NCBI RefSeq assembly: GCF_016722785.1
Contig: NZ_JAEQNE010000001.1
Coordinates: 806,001 to 870,000 of the forward strand
DNA: 64,000 nucleotides
Origin: Ramlibacter monticola
Lineage (GTDB): Bacteria; Pseudomonadota; Gammaproteobacteria; Burkholderiales; Burkholderiaceae_C
Direction of reading: 5' to 3'
The notes beneath the pieces are model-generated. The model did not search any database, was not told where the DNA came from, and worked only from the letters and a program-made list of their open reading frames with translations. The position numbers were made by a program, and so were the translations under genes. This document shows positions 1 to 7,672 of this stretch, one piece after another (position 1 is the first letter of the stretch; each line of letters opens with the position of its first letter).

Positions 1-340
1 AGGGCAGCTTCCTGAACAGCGAGGGATACGCCGACAGGTGCACGTTATCGAGCTGGATCAGGTCGTGGCCGTCGGTGGCGCCGCGCTTGAACGCGTCGAT
101 GGCGATGAAGCCGTTGCCGCCAGGGCGGTTCTCCACGATCACCGGCTTGCCCCACATCCGCGAGAGCTTGTCGGCCACCAGGCGCGTCACGCCCTCGGGG
201 CCGCTGCCCACCGGGAAGGGCGTGATGATGCGCACCGGGCGCGAAGGAAAGTCCTCGGCTTGTGCCAGGCCGGAGAGCGCGGAGAGGGCGAACGCGGCCA
301 GCGCGGCGCGACGGAAGACGGACAGGGCAGAAGGCTTCAT
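1..340 (-). CDS. Bug-family (TTT) periplasmic binding protein, 3' part missing
   Basis: The ATG is at 338-340 on the minus strand and the frame leaves the window at its left edge, so only about 113 codons are visible. The product begins with a short basic stretch (FRRA) and an Ala/Leu-rich export signal ending near LAQA, followed by PVRIITPF and ENRPGGNG, which are the usual first two strands and ligand-pocket segment of Bug proteins (tripartite tricarboxylate transporter receptors). It lies just downstream of a second Bug gene in the same direction, so it looks like the distal gene of the ligJ-ligK group. Ligand unknown; aromatic acids or other carboxylates are plausible from context. The family call is firm, the function is not. 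Confidence 0.85.
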   Translation of the reverse strand, partial: MKPSALSVFRRAALAAFALSALSGLAQAEDFPSRPVRIITPFPVGSGPEGVTRLVADKLSRMWGKPVIVENRPGGNGFIAIDAFKRGATDGHDLIQLDNVHLSAYPSLFRKLP

Positions 341-366
341 CGGTTGTCGGAAGAAAGGGGTCAGGG

Positions 367-1353
367 TCAGTCGGGCTTGATGTTCGCGTCGCGCACCAGC
401 TTGTCGTAGCGCACGCGCTCGGAATGCAGCAGGGAGGCCAGCATCTGCCGGTCGCCGGGCAGGACTTCGCCGCCCACGGCCGTCATGCGCTCCCGCACTT
501 CGGGGCTCTGCAGCGCCTTCTGCACCTCGGCGTGCAGGCGCTCGACCACGGCCGTCGGCGTCTTCGCCGGCGCCATCAGGGCGTACCAGACGGAGGCCTC
601 GAAGCCCCGGAAGCCCATCTCGGAGATGGTCGGCGCGTCGGGGAAGATGGGCGTGCGCTGCGGCGTCAGGGTGGCCAGCACCTTGAGCTTGCCGCCCGCG
701 ACCTGCGGCTTCACCTCCAGCGCGTTCATGGCCAGCAGCGGCACCTGGCCGCCGATCACGTCGGTGATGGCCTGGGCGCCGCCGCGGTAAGGCACGTGCA
801 TCAGGTCGATGCCGGCGGCGCGCGCGAACAGTTCCGCCGCCATGTGCGGCGTCGAGCCGTTGCCCGGCGAGGCGTAGGCGATCGAATTCGGCTTCTGCTT
901 GGCGGCCTCGATCACCTGCTTGATGTTGGTGTACGGGGTGTTGACGTTGGCGGCGATCACGACCGGCACGCGGCCCACCAGCGCCACCGGCACCAGGTCC
1001 TTCTCCGCATCGAAGGGTTGCGGCTTGTAGAGGGCCATGTTGGCGGCCAGGGCGTTGGCGGCCATCAGCAGCGTGTAGCCGTCGGGCTTGGCATCGATCA
1101 CGGACTTGACCGCGATGTTGGTGCCGGCGCCCGGCCGGTTCTCGATCACGAAGGGCTGGCCCAGGGCCTTGGACAGCGCCTGGCCCAGCGTGCGGGCCAC
1201 GGCGTCGACGGCGCCGCCGGCGGAATAGCCGACGACCACGGTGACGGGGCGCTCGGGCCAGGCGGCCTGCGCGTGCGCAGCCAGCGGCACCGCGGAGGCG
1301 CCGGCGAGGGCGACGCCCATGCGGGCGATGGCGGTTCTGCGGGTGGGATTCAA
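367..1353 (-). CDS. Bug-family (TTT) periplasmic binding protein, TTG start
   Basis: A 328-residue exported solute-binding protein. The N-terminus (NPTRRTAIAR, then a hydrophobic run ending AHAQA) is a signal peptide with a twin Arg; family hallmarks are PVTVVVGYSAGGAVD, ENRPGAGTN, the PDGYTLL segment and the MHVPYRGG segment. Length is normal. The start is TTG at 1351-1353, chosen because AAGGAG sits seven bases upstream on the minus strand; the next ATG (1318-1320) would cut off the twin-Arg part. Two Bug genes in tandem follow a small lipoprotein and ligK, probably one transcript. The membrane partners TctA/TctB are not in the window, as is common for orphan Bug receptors. Ligand unknown. 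Confidence 0.92.
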   Translation of the reverse strand: MNPTRRTAIARMGVALAGASAVPLAAHAQAAWPERPVTVVVGYSAGGAVDAVARTLGQALSKALGQPFVIENRPGAGTNIAVKSVIDAKPDGYTLLMAANALAANMALYKPQPFDAEKDLVPVALVGRVPVVIAANVNTPYTNIKQVIEAAKQKPNSIAYASPGNGSTPHMAAELFARAAGIDLMHVPYRGGAQAITDVIGGQVPLLAMNALEVKPQVAGGKLKVLATLTPQRTPIFPDAPTISEMGFRGFEASVWYALMAPAKTPTAVVERLHAEVQKALQSPEVRERMTAVGGEVLPGDRQMLASLLHSERVRYDKLVRDANIKPD

Positions 1354-1373
1354 TTCTTGCTCCTTGGCAGGCT

Positions 1374-2171
1374 TCAGTCGGGCGCCGTGCCACGCAGGCC
1401 GGCCCGGGAGATCATGGATTGCAGTTCGGCGCTGCCGCGCAGGCTGGCGCCGAAGTCGCGCAGCCAGGCCGCGGCGGCGGGCGGGCGGCCCTTGGGCGCG
1501 GCCAGCGCCAGGTTTTCCAGGCTCCAGCGGCCCGGCAGCACCTGGGCGCCGGGCACCTGGTCGGCCAGCTCGAACAGGATCGCCTTGTTGCTGGCGAAGG
1601 CGTCGAGTTCGCCCGCTCGCAGCATCTGCGCCGCCGCCGCCAGCGAGGCGACGGGCAGCACGCGCGCCTGCTTCAGCTCGCGCGAGAGCGTCGCGTGCGA
1701 GCTGCCGCCCTCCGCCACGCCCACGCGCAGGCCCGGCTGGTCGATGCGCGCCATGTCGGTGATGCGCGCATTGCCGGCGACCAGGTAGCCCGATTCCAGC
1801 CGCACCAGCGGCGGCGTGAAGTCGGCCTCGCGCTGGCGGGCTTCGCTCGCGTTGGTGAAGGTGAGGTCGGCCTGTCCGGACTTCACGACGTCGAAGACCT
1901 CGGCGGCGCGGCGCATCTCGACGTACTGCACCGGCACGCCCAGGCGCCTGGCGGCGAGGGCGCCGAGATCGTAGGCGACGCCCGCCCGCTCGCCGCTCCT
2001 GCCGACGACCATGGAGCTGGGGCTGCCCGGATAGACCGCGACGCGCAGCGTCCCCGTGGGTGCCAGCGCGGCGCGCGCCTCCGCCGGCGCACCGGTGGGC
2101 ACCTGGGCGCAGCCGGCGGCGACCACGGCGGCCGCGAGAGCGCCAGCGGCGAGAATGCGTCGACGCAGCAT
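1374..2171 (-). CDS. Family 3 extracellular solute-binding lipoprotein
   Basis: Predicted 265-residue lipoprotein: the signal peptide ends in a VVAAGC lipobox (Cys about residue 20), so it should be anchored in a membrane facing the periplasm. The rest fits the bacterial family 3 solute-binding fold (polar amino acid / transporter-type): LRVAVYPGSPSSM at the first strand, GVAYDLGALAARRLG, the GQADLTFTNASEAR hinge segment, and a late GELDAFASNKAIL segment. I start at the ATG complementary to 2169-2171 because the longer upstream frame overlaps ligK and lacks a signal peptide. Its stop is 20 bases from the next Bug gene and its start is 8 bases from ligK, so the genes are likely cotranscribed. 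No cognate permease is nearby; it could act as a sensor-type binding protein instead of a transporter part. Confidence 0.82.
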   Translation of the reverse strand: MLRRRILAAGALAAAVVAAGCAQVPTGAPAEARAALAPTGTLRVAVYPGSPSSMVVGRSGERAGVAYDLGALAARRLGVPVQYVEMRRAAEVFDVVKSGQADLTFTNASEARQREADFTPPLVRLESGYLVAGNARITDMARIDQPGLRVGVAEGGSSHATLSRELKQARVLPVASLAAAAQMLRAGELDAFASNKAILFELADQVPGAQVLPGRWSLENLALAAPKGRPPAAAAWLRDFGASLRGSAELQSMISRAGLRGTAPD

Positions 2172-2179
2172 GCCGGCGC

Positions 2180-2863
2180 TCAGTCGATGTAGCGCAGGCC
2201 CGCCTTCGCGAGGCCCTCGCGCATCTTGTACATGTCGAGGCCCAGCAAGCCGGATGCCAGCTTGGCGCGCTTCTCGCCTTCGTTGGCTTCGCGGGCTGCG
2301 GCGGCGTCGAGCACCTTCTTCGCCATGGCCGCGGGCACGCAGACCACGCCGTCGTCGTCCGCCACGATCACGTCGCCGGGGGTGACCAGCGCGCCCGCGC
2401 AGACCACCGGGATGTTCACGGAACCGAGCGTGGACTTGACCGTGCCCTTGGAGCTGATGGCCTTGCTCCACACAGGAAAGCCCATTTCGGTGAGGGTGCG
2501 CACGTCGCGGCAGCCGGCGTCGATCACCAGGGCGCGGGCGCCGCGAGCCTGGAACGAGGTCGCCAGCAGGTCGCCGAAGAAGCCGTCGGTGTTGTCGGCG
2601 GTGCAGGCCGCCACGACGATGTCGCCGGGCTGGATCTGTTCGGCCACGACGTGCAGCATCCAGTTGTCGCCGGGATGCAGCAGCACCGTGACGGCGGTGC
2701 CGGAGACCTGCGCGCCGGCGTAGATCGGTCGCATGTACGGCTTCATGAGTCCGACGCGGCCCATGGCCTCGTGCACGGTGGACGCGCCGAACTTCGCCAG
2801 CGCATCGGCCACTTCGCGGTCCGCCCGTTTGATGTTGCGGTAGACGACGCCTAGTTCATACAT
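2180..2863 (-). CDS. ligK: 4-carboxy-4-hydroxy-2-oxoadipate aldolase (RraA-like fold)
   Basis: A 227-residue RraA-fold protein matching LigK/PmdE/GalC class II pyruvate aldolases, which split 4-carboxy-4-hydroxy-2-oxoadipate into pyruvate and oxaloacetate at the end of the protocatechuate 4,5-cleavage and gallate routes, and also decarboxylate oxaloacetate. Visible support: the GFFGDLLA segment (about residues 94-101) that binds pyruvate and metal, the Arg-Asp pair of GCRDV (R119-D120), and [16 protein letters not shown]. RNase-E-inhibitor RraA proteins share the fold, but length, these residues and the upstream ligJ neighbour favour the aldolase. It is separated from ligJ by a 160-base spacer that contains a large palindrome (2904-3015). 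Confidence 0.9.
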   Translation of the reverse strand: MYELGVVYRNIKRADREVADALAKFGASTVHEAMGRVGLMKPYMRPIYAGAQVSGTAVTVLLHPGDNWMLHVVAEQIQPGDIVVAACTADNTDGFFGDLLATSFQARGARALVIDAGCRDVRTLTEMGFPVWSKAISSKGTVKSTLGSVNIPVVCAGALVTPGDVIVADDDGVVCVPAAMAKKVLDAAAAREANEGEKRAKLASGLLGLDMYKMREGLAKAGLRYID

Positions 2864-2903
2864 TGTCTGGTTCTCCAGGGATTCAAACAGCCAAGCCGAA
2901 CAG

Positions 2904-3015
2904 CCGAACGCAGAGGTCGCAGAAGATACGCAGAGGACGCAGAAGAATCACAAGAAGAATTCCTTTTGAATTGCTTCTGCGCCCTCTGCGTATCCTTTGC
3001 GCCCTCTGCGTTCGG
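2904..3015. repeat. Long imperfect palindrome, 42-base arms
   Basis: Left arm 2904-2945 and right arm 2974-3015 are reverse complements at about 38 of 42 positions, around a 28-base loop. Each arm is itself built of a repeated CTCTGCG motif. It occupies most of the spacer between ligJ and ligK. The right arm matches 17791-17832 at about 35 of 42 positions, so this is a dispersed element. As RNA it would form a long hairpin inside the ligJ-ligK transcript. Confidence 0.85.
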
Positions 3016-3023
3016 TATATGGT

Positions 3024-4058
3024 TTATTTCCCGCGTTTCTTGAGCAGCGTGTCCAGCCGCGGGAAGACGCGGCGCGTGTTGGCTTCGAAGATCGCGTGCT
3101 TGTCTTCGGGGGTCAGGATCGTCGACGCGTCGATGTAGCGCTTCGTGTCGTCGTAGTAGTTGCCCGTGGTGGGGTCGATGCCGCGCACCGCGCCGATCAT
3201 TTCGGAGGCGAACAGCACGTTCTTCACCGGGATCACCGTGTTCAGCAGGTCGATGCCCGGCTGGTGGTAGACGCAGGTGTCGAAGAACACGTTGTTCATC
3301 ACGTGCGTGTCCAGCAGCGGCTTCTTCATCTCCTGCGCCAGCCCGCGGTAGCGGCCCCAGTGGTACGGGACCGCGCCGCCGCCGTGGGGGACGATGAAGC
3401 GCAGCGTCGGGAAGTCCTTGAACAGGTCACCCTGGATCAGCTGCATGAACGCCGTGGTGTCGGCATTGATGTAGTGCGCGCCGGTGGTGTGGAAGCACGC
3501 GTTGCAGCTCGTGCTCACGTGGATCATCGCGGGCACGTCGTGCTCCACCATCTTCTCGTAGATGGGGTACCACCACTTGTCCGTGAGCGGCGGCTCCTTC
3601 CAGTGGCCGCCGGAGGGATCGGGATTCAGGTTGATGCCGACCGCGCCGTAGTCGCGGATGCACTTCTCCATCTCGGGGATGCAGGTCCTCGGGTCCACGC
3701 CGGGCGACTGCGGCAGCATCGCCACCGGCACGAAGTGCTCCGGGAACAGCTGCGCGACGCGGTGGCACAGCTCGTTGCAGATCGCCGCCCAGGTGCTGGA
3801 GACCTCGAAGTCGCCGATGTGGTGCGCCATGAAGCTGGCGCGCGGCGAGAACAGCGTCATGTCGTTGCCGCGCTCCTTCATCAGGCGCAGCTGGTTGTTC
3901 ACGATGGATTCGCGGATGTCGTCGTCGGCGATCTTCAGCTCCGACAGCTTCGGCATCTGCGACGGGTCCTTGATGCCGGCGACCTGCCGGTTGCGCCATT
4001 CCTCCAGCTGCTTCGGCGCGGTCGTGTAGTGGCCGTGGCAATCGATGATGATGCTCAT
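3024..4058 (-). CDS. ligJ: 4-oxalomesaconate hydratase (amidohydrolase fold)
   Basis: A 344-residue metal-dependent amidohydrolase-fold protein (COG2159). It matches LigJ/PmdF, which hydrates 4-oxalomesaconate to 4-carboxy-4-hydroxy-2-oxoadipate, the substrate of LigK encoded next. Metal-site features are the N-terminal DCHGH (HxH at about residues 8-10), the central MIHVST His and IVPHGGGAVPYHWGRYRG with its His; FASEMIGAVRGIDP is typical of the LigJ branch. I start at the ATG complementary to 4056-4058, preceded by AAGGAAA; a longer reading from 4124 overlaps the upstream gene. GalB hydratases of the gallate route belong to a different fold, which favours the LigJ name. The ring-cleavage genes (ligAB, ligC, ligI) are absent from the window. 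Confidence 0.92.
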   Translation of the reverse strand: MSIIIDCHGHYTTAPKQLEEWRNRQVAGIKDPSQMPKLSELKIADDDIRESIVNNQLRLMKERGNDMTLFSPRASFMAHHIGDFEVSSTWAAICNELCHRVAQLFPEHFVPVAMLPQSPGVDPRTCIPEMEKCIRDYGAVGINLNPDPSGGHWKEPPLTDKWWYPIYEKMVEHDVPAMIHVSTSCNACFHTTGAHYINADTTAFMQLIQGDLFKDFPTLRFIVPHGGGAVPYHWGRYRGLAQEMKKPLLDTHVMNNVFFDTCVYHQPGIDLLNTVIPVKNVLFASEMIGAVRGIDPTTGNYYDDTKRYIDASTILTPEDKHAIFEANTRRVFPRLDTLLKKRGK

Positions 4059-4080
4059 GTCGTCGTTTCCTTGGGGGAGC

Positions 4081-4770
4081 TCAGGCGGGTTCCATGCCGT
4101 TGCGGCGCTTGGCGGCGGCGGCATCGGGCGAGGCCATGAAGGCGAGCAGCGCGCGCACGGCGTCCGGCTGCCGCGAGGCGGCGCACAGCGCGCCGGCGAA
4201 GACGGTGTTGATCTGCACGGCCATCGGCATCGGGCCGACCACGGTGATGCCTTCCAGGTGAATGAGTTCGCTCAGTTGCTGGAAGCCCAGGGCCACCTCG
4301 CCGCGCGCCACCAGCGCGCCGACCGGCACGCCGGGCGGCGCCTGCGCCAGCCTGCCTTGCAGGTCCTGCGCGATGCCCCAGCGCTCGAACAGCTTCACCA
4401 GGGCGACGCCGCTCGGGCCGGTGGAATAGCCGACGTTGCGGGCGGCGAGCACGGCGCGCTTGAGGGCTTCCTCGCTGGAGATGTCGGGGCGCGGCGCGCC
4501 GGCCCGCACGGCGACGGCCACGCCGGAATCGACCAGGTCCACCCGGCTGCCCGCGACCACCTGGCCGCCCGCCGCCAGCTTTTCGATCGCGTCGGCCGCG
4601 AGCACGACGAAGTCGAAGGGCTCCCCGGCGGCGACGCGCTTGGCGGCATCGACGCCGCCGACCGACTCCACCTGCACCTTCAGGCCGGAGCGTTGCGAGT
4701 GGGTTTGCGCCAGTTCGGTCAGCACCTGGCGGGTCGCCATCGAGGAGATTCCCTGGAGCGTCGCAGTCAT
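4081..4770 (-). CDS. ModA-like substrate-binding-fold protein without signal peptide
   Basis: A 229-residue protein of the molybdate-type solute-binding fold (SBP_bac_11 group). Segments such as GEPFDFVVLAADAIEKL, the conserved FERWGIA and LGFQQLSELIHL support this. No export signal is visible: it starts TATLQGISSMATRQVL and goes straight into the first strand. It is clearly paralogous to the exported protein at 5895-6650 on the other side of the LysR gene (shared FERWGI, RAGAPxPDIS, GGQV). First gene of the ligJ-ligK operon, divergent from lysR. It could be a cytoplasmic ligand-binding or sensing protein, or an exported protein whose signal is lost. Start chosen at 4768-4770; an ATG 18 bases further up adds PTIRAM. 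Confidence 0.8.
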   Translation of the reverse strand: MTATLQGISSMATRQVLTELAQTHSQRSGLKVQVESVGGVDAAKRVAAGEPFDFVVLAADAIEKLAAGGQVVAGSRVDLVDSGVAVAVRAGAPRPDISSEEALKRAVLAARNVGYSTGPSGVALVKLFERWGIAQDLQGRLAQAPPGVPVGALVARGEVALGFQQLSELIHLEGITVVGPMPMAVQINTVFAGALCAASRQPDAVRALLAFMASPDAAAAKRRNGMEPA

Positions 4771-4840
4771 GGCGCGGATTGTGGGCACGAGCCGGCGCCG
4801 GCAACAGCGGACACCGTCACTAGCAGCTATAGCGGTTCGG

Positions 4841-4846
4841 CATAAT
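4841..4846 (+). promoter_or_regulatory. Candidate -10 element of the lysR gene
   Basis: CATAAT, 22 bases before the lysR ATG at 4869, in the 98-base space shared with the divergent operon. No convincing -35 hexamer is seen at the normal distance. The surrounding TAT-N11-ATA pattern could be a LysR-type T-N11-A site, but this is weak. Confidence 0.35.
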
Positions 4847-4868
4847 GCCCCGGAAGGTATTCGGATTC

Positions 4869-5783
4869 ATGGACCTCAAGCAGCTGGAGTACTTCGTTCG
4901 CGTCGCCGAGCTGGGCAGCTTCACGCGCGCCGCCATCGAGCTGGATGTGGCCCAGCCGGCGCTGAGCCGCCAGGTGCGCCTGCTGGAAGTGGAGCTGCGC
5001 CAGAACCTGCTGGTGCGCAACGGCCGCGGCGCCGTGCCCACCGAGGCGGGCAAGCTGCTGCTGGAGCACGGACGGGGCATCCTGTACCAGGTCGAGCGGG
5101 CGCGGGAGGACCTGGGCCGGCTGCGCGGGGGGCTCGCGGGCCGGGTCGCGGTCGGGCTGCCGAGCAGCATCGCGCGCGCACTGACCGTGCCGCTGACGCG
5201 CGCGTTCCGCGAGCAGTTGCCGGAAGCGCGCCTCTCGATCAGCGAGGGCCTGTCCAGCGCGCTGCTGGAAGGGCTGGTCAGCGGGCGGCTCGACATCGCC
5301 GTGCTCTACAACGCCCAGCCCTCGCGTGAGCTCGACCTGACGCCGCTGCTGGAAGAGGAACTAGTGCTGGTGCGCGCCCGCCCGCCGGGGCTGCAGGAGG
5401 ATCCACCGCCCGGCCCCATCACCCTGGCCGAGGTCGCCGGCCTGCCGCTGGTGATCCCCACCCGGCCGAACGCGATCCGCAACTACGTGGAGGCCGAGAT
5501 GGCGGACATCGGCTGCCGCCCGAACGTGGTGCTGGAGATCGACGGCGTGTCCGCCATCCTGGACCTGGTGCTCGATGGCGCCGGCTGCGCCATCCTCTCG
5601 CGCAATGCGGTCCTCAATTCGCCGCGCCCGTCCGCCTATTCGACCCAGGCGATCGGCGCGCCGCCGCTGCGCATCCGGCTGTCGCTGGCCACCAGCCTGC
5701 AGCGGCCGGCCACGCCGGTGCAGAAGGCGACGCTGGACCTGATCCGCGCCCGGGCGCCCGGGGTCGTGGCGCACGCGCTGTAG
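4869..5783 (+). CDS. LysR-family transcriptional regulator
   Basis: A 304-residue LysR regulator. The N-terminal winged helix-turn-helix is plain: DLKQLEYFVRVAELGSFTRA, then QPALSRQVRLLE as the recognition region (about residues 30-41). The C-terminal ligand domain begins near GRVAVGLPSSIAR, with GRLDIAVLYNA as the hinge segment. I chose the ATG at 4869 because it gives the canonical LysR N-terminus; an ATG at 4845 would add eight residues. It diverges from the ModA-like/ligJ/ligK operon, the classical arrangement for a regulator of the neighbouring catabolic genes, so a role in sensing a protocatechuate- or gallate-derived metabolite is inferred. It may also control the downstream binding protein at 5895. 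Confidence 0.93.
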   Translation: MDLKQLEYFVRVAELGSFTRAAIELDVAQPALSRQVRLLEVELRQNLLVRNGRGAVPTEAGKLLLEHGRGILYQVERAREDLGRLRGGLAGRVAVGLPSSIARALTVPLTRAFREQLPEARLSISEGLSSALLEGLVSGRLDIAVLYNAQPSRELDLTPLLEEELVLVRARPPGLQEDPPPGPITLAEVAGLPLVIPTRPNAIRNYVEAEMADIGCRPNVVLEIDGVSAILDLVLDGAGCAILSRNAVLNSPRPSAYSTQAIGAPPLRIRLSLATSLQRPATPVQKATLDLIRARAPGVVAHAL

Positions 5784-5894
5784 CGCGCCAACGGTCACAA
5801 GGCACCTTGGTGCCGCTTCTCGCGACCCTCCGCCGTCGGACGTACAGTACGCGGCGACCGACCCGCGGCCGTCACCTCACCAAGGAGAACGACG

Positions 5895-6650
5895 ATGCGC
5901 ATCTCCCGCCTGCTGCTCCTGCCCCTCGCCTGCGTCGTGGCGGCGCACGCGGCCGCCGCCGAATTGAAGGTGCTCTCGGCCGGCGCTTTCAAGCCCGTGC
6001 TGGTCGCGCTGCAGCCGGCCTTCGAGCAGCAGACCGGCCATCGTTTGCGCATCGAGAACGACACGGCCGGCGCGCTGCAGAAGCGCATCGCCGGGGGCGA
6101 GGCCTTCGACCTCGTGTTCTCCAGCCCCGCATCGCTGAAGCCTTTGCGCGAGGGCGGCCAGGTCGCGGCGGAAGAGCCGGTGCCGCTCGCGCAGGTGGCG
6201 ATCGGGGTGGCCGTGCGGCGCGGCGCGCCGCTGCCGGACATCTCCACCGTGGAAGCCTTCCGTTCGGCCGTGCTCCATGCGCGCTCGGTGGCGTACATCG
6301 ACCCGGCCGCAGGCGGCTCCAGCGGCATCTACCTCGATGGCCTGTTCGAACGCTGGGGCATCGGCCCGATCGTGCGGGCGAAGGCGGTGCTGGTGCCGGG
6401 CGGGCTGGTGGCGACGCGGGTGGTGGACGGCAGCGCGGACCTGGGCATCCACCAGATCAGCGAGATCCTCGCCGTGCCCGAGGCGGTGCTGGTGGGGCCG
6501 CTGCCCGCCGAGATCCAGAACTACACGGTGTATGCGGGCGCGTTGGCGGCCCAGACGAAAGAGGCCGCCGCAGCCCGGGAGCTGCTGGCGGCCCTGCGCG
6601 GCACCGGGGCCGTGCAAATCCTCAGGGCCAAGGGGATGGAGACGCCCTGA
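5895..6650 (+). CDS. Exported ModA-like substrate-binding protein
   Basis: A 251-residue periplasmic binding protein of the molybdate type. It has a clean signal peptide (RISRLLLLPLACVVAAHAAAA), then AELKVLSAGAFKPVL, GEAFDLVFSSPASLKPL, FERWGIGP and the late GPLPAEIQNYTVYAG segment. Molybdate binders are usually followed by modB and modC, which are missing, so molybdate is not a safe ligand. It is a paralog of the signal-less protein at 4081-4770, and the pair flank the LysR gene. Start supported by CAAGGAGAA upstream. Transcribed in the same direction as lysR after a 111-base gap that contains the palindrome CGTACAGTACG at 5841-5851. Confidence 0.85.
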   Translation: MRISRLLLLPLACVVAAHAAAAELKVLSAGAFKPVLVALQPAFEQQTGHRLRIENDTAGALQKRIAGGEAFDLVFSSPASLKPLREGGQVAAEEPVPLAQVAIGVAVRRGAPLPDISTVEAFRSAVLHARSVAYIDPAAGGSSGIYLDGLFERWGIGPIVRAKAVLVPGGLVATRVVDGSADLGIHQISEILAVPEAVLVGPLPAEIQNYTVYAGALAAQTKEAAAARELLAALRGTGAVQILRAKGMETP

Positions 6651-6782
6651 GGTGAGGGTAGGCTGGGCCCCCCTGTTCTTCTGCCAAGCATCGTAGGCCT
6701 GCGGCCGTGCTCGGCCATTGATCGGCGTCAACGCCCAAGCACTTACGTCGAGCAATCGGCAATTGGAATAAACCCTAGGTTC

Positions 6783-7661
6783 TCACAACAAGGCGTCCGC
6801 GTAGTCCTGCCAGCAGGCCTCCTTGGGGAGGTCGCGGAACACGCCCGCGCGCGCCTGGTCGGCGACCCACTGCTGCTTCTCCGCGGTCGCCGCCGCCATG
6901 AAGGGCTCGAAGCCGGCCTCGCGCACCGTGTTCGCCGCCTCGCGCATCTCCTCGGCCCGGCGCTGGCCGTGCTGCACCACGCGGCTGAAGAAGTACGCGC
7001 CCTGCCGGCTCCAGTCGATCGCGGGGAAGGTCTCCTGCAGCGTGGGCAGCACGTGGTCCTCCACGCCATAGGCGCGCGCCGTGGCGTAGCTCTCGATCAC
7101 CAGCGCCTCCAGGCCCTTGATCATCACGCTGCGGCACATCTTGATCGCGCTGGCCACGCCCAGCTTCTCGCTCACGGCGCGGGCATCCAGGCCCCAGGAC
7201 TGCAGCAGTTGCGCGAGCGGCGCGGCCTGCGCGCCCCCGAGCAGCATGGGCACCTTCACGCCATGGGGCGGCACCGAAGTCATCACGCCCGCTTCGACGT
7301 AGTGCGCGCCGCGCGCATCGACGGCGGCGCCGGCCTTCTGCTTGGTGCCGGGCGAAGCCGAATTCAGGTCGAGGAACAACGCCCCGGAACGCAGCAGGGG
7401 CGCCGCCTCCTCCGCGACCGCGAGCGTGTTCGACGCCGTCACGGCGGAGATCACGAGATCGCTCGCCTCGCACAGCGCGCGCAGGGAGGCGCAGGCGACG
7501 ATGCCGTTGCGGCTCGCATGGCCCGTCTCCGCCTCCGCGGTCGCCGGATCGGCGAACTTCAGGTCCCAGGCCGCGACCTCGCCCACGAAGGGCTTGAGCC
7601 CGCCCGCGAAGATCTTGCCGACCTCGCCGTAGCCCACCAGGCCGATGCGCTTCACTTCCAT
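6783..7661 (-). CDS. NAD(P)-dependent oxidoreductase, DUF1932 type
   Basis: A 292-residue dehydrogenase of the beta-hydroxyacid / 6-phosphogluconate superfamily. The N-terminus carries the dinucleotide motif in RIGLVGYGEVGKIFAGGL (about residues 5-22); the substrate-side segment LFLDLNSASPGTKQ resembles the DxNxxSP stretch of these enzymes; the C-terminal helical part (KMCRSVMIKGLEAL onward) matches DUF1932 proteins. The ATG at 7659-7661 is preceded by AAGGAG. It ends the operon that starts with the LivK-type binding protein, 11 bases after a Bug gene, so it may oxidise the imported compound or a derivative. The exact substrate cannot be read from the sequence. Confidence 0.85.
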   Translation of the reverse strand: MEVKRIGLVGYGEVGKIFAGGLKPFVGEVAAWDLKFADPATAEAETGHASRNGIVACASLRALCEASDLVISAVTASNTLAVAEEAAPLLRSGALFLDLNSASPGTKQKAGAAVDARGAHYVEAGVMTSVPPHGVKVPMLLGGAQAAPLAQLLQSWGLDARAVSEKLGVASAIKMCRSVMIKGLEALVIESYATARAYGVEDHVLPTLQETFPAIDWSRQGAYFFSRVVQHGQRRAEEMREAANTVREAGFEPFMAAATAEKQQWVADQARAGVFRDLPKEACWQDYADALL

Positions 7662-7672
7662 GGCGGTCTCCT

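Noticed and set aside
262-1788. Plus-strand open frame of about 500 codons over the Bug genes
   Set aside because: Antisense to clear Bug proteins with signal peptides and ribosome-binding sites; product has no recognisable motif.
5895-6650. Annotation as molybdate-binding ModA
   Set aside because: Fold matches, but modB/modC are absent and a signal-less paralog sits next to aromatic genes, so molybdate is not supported.
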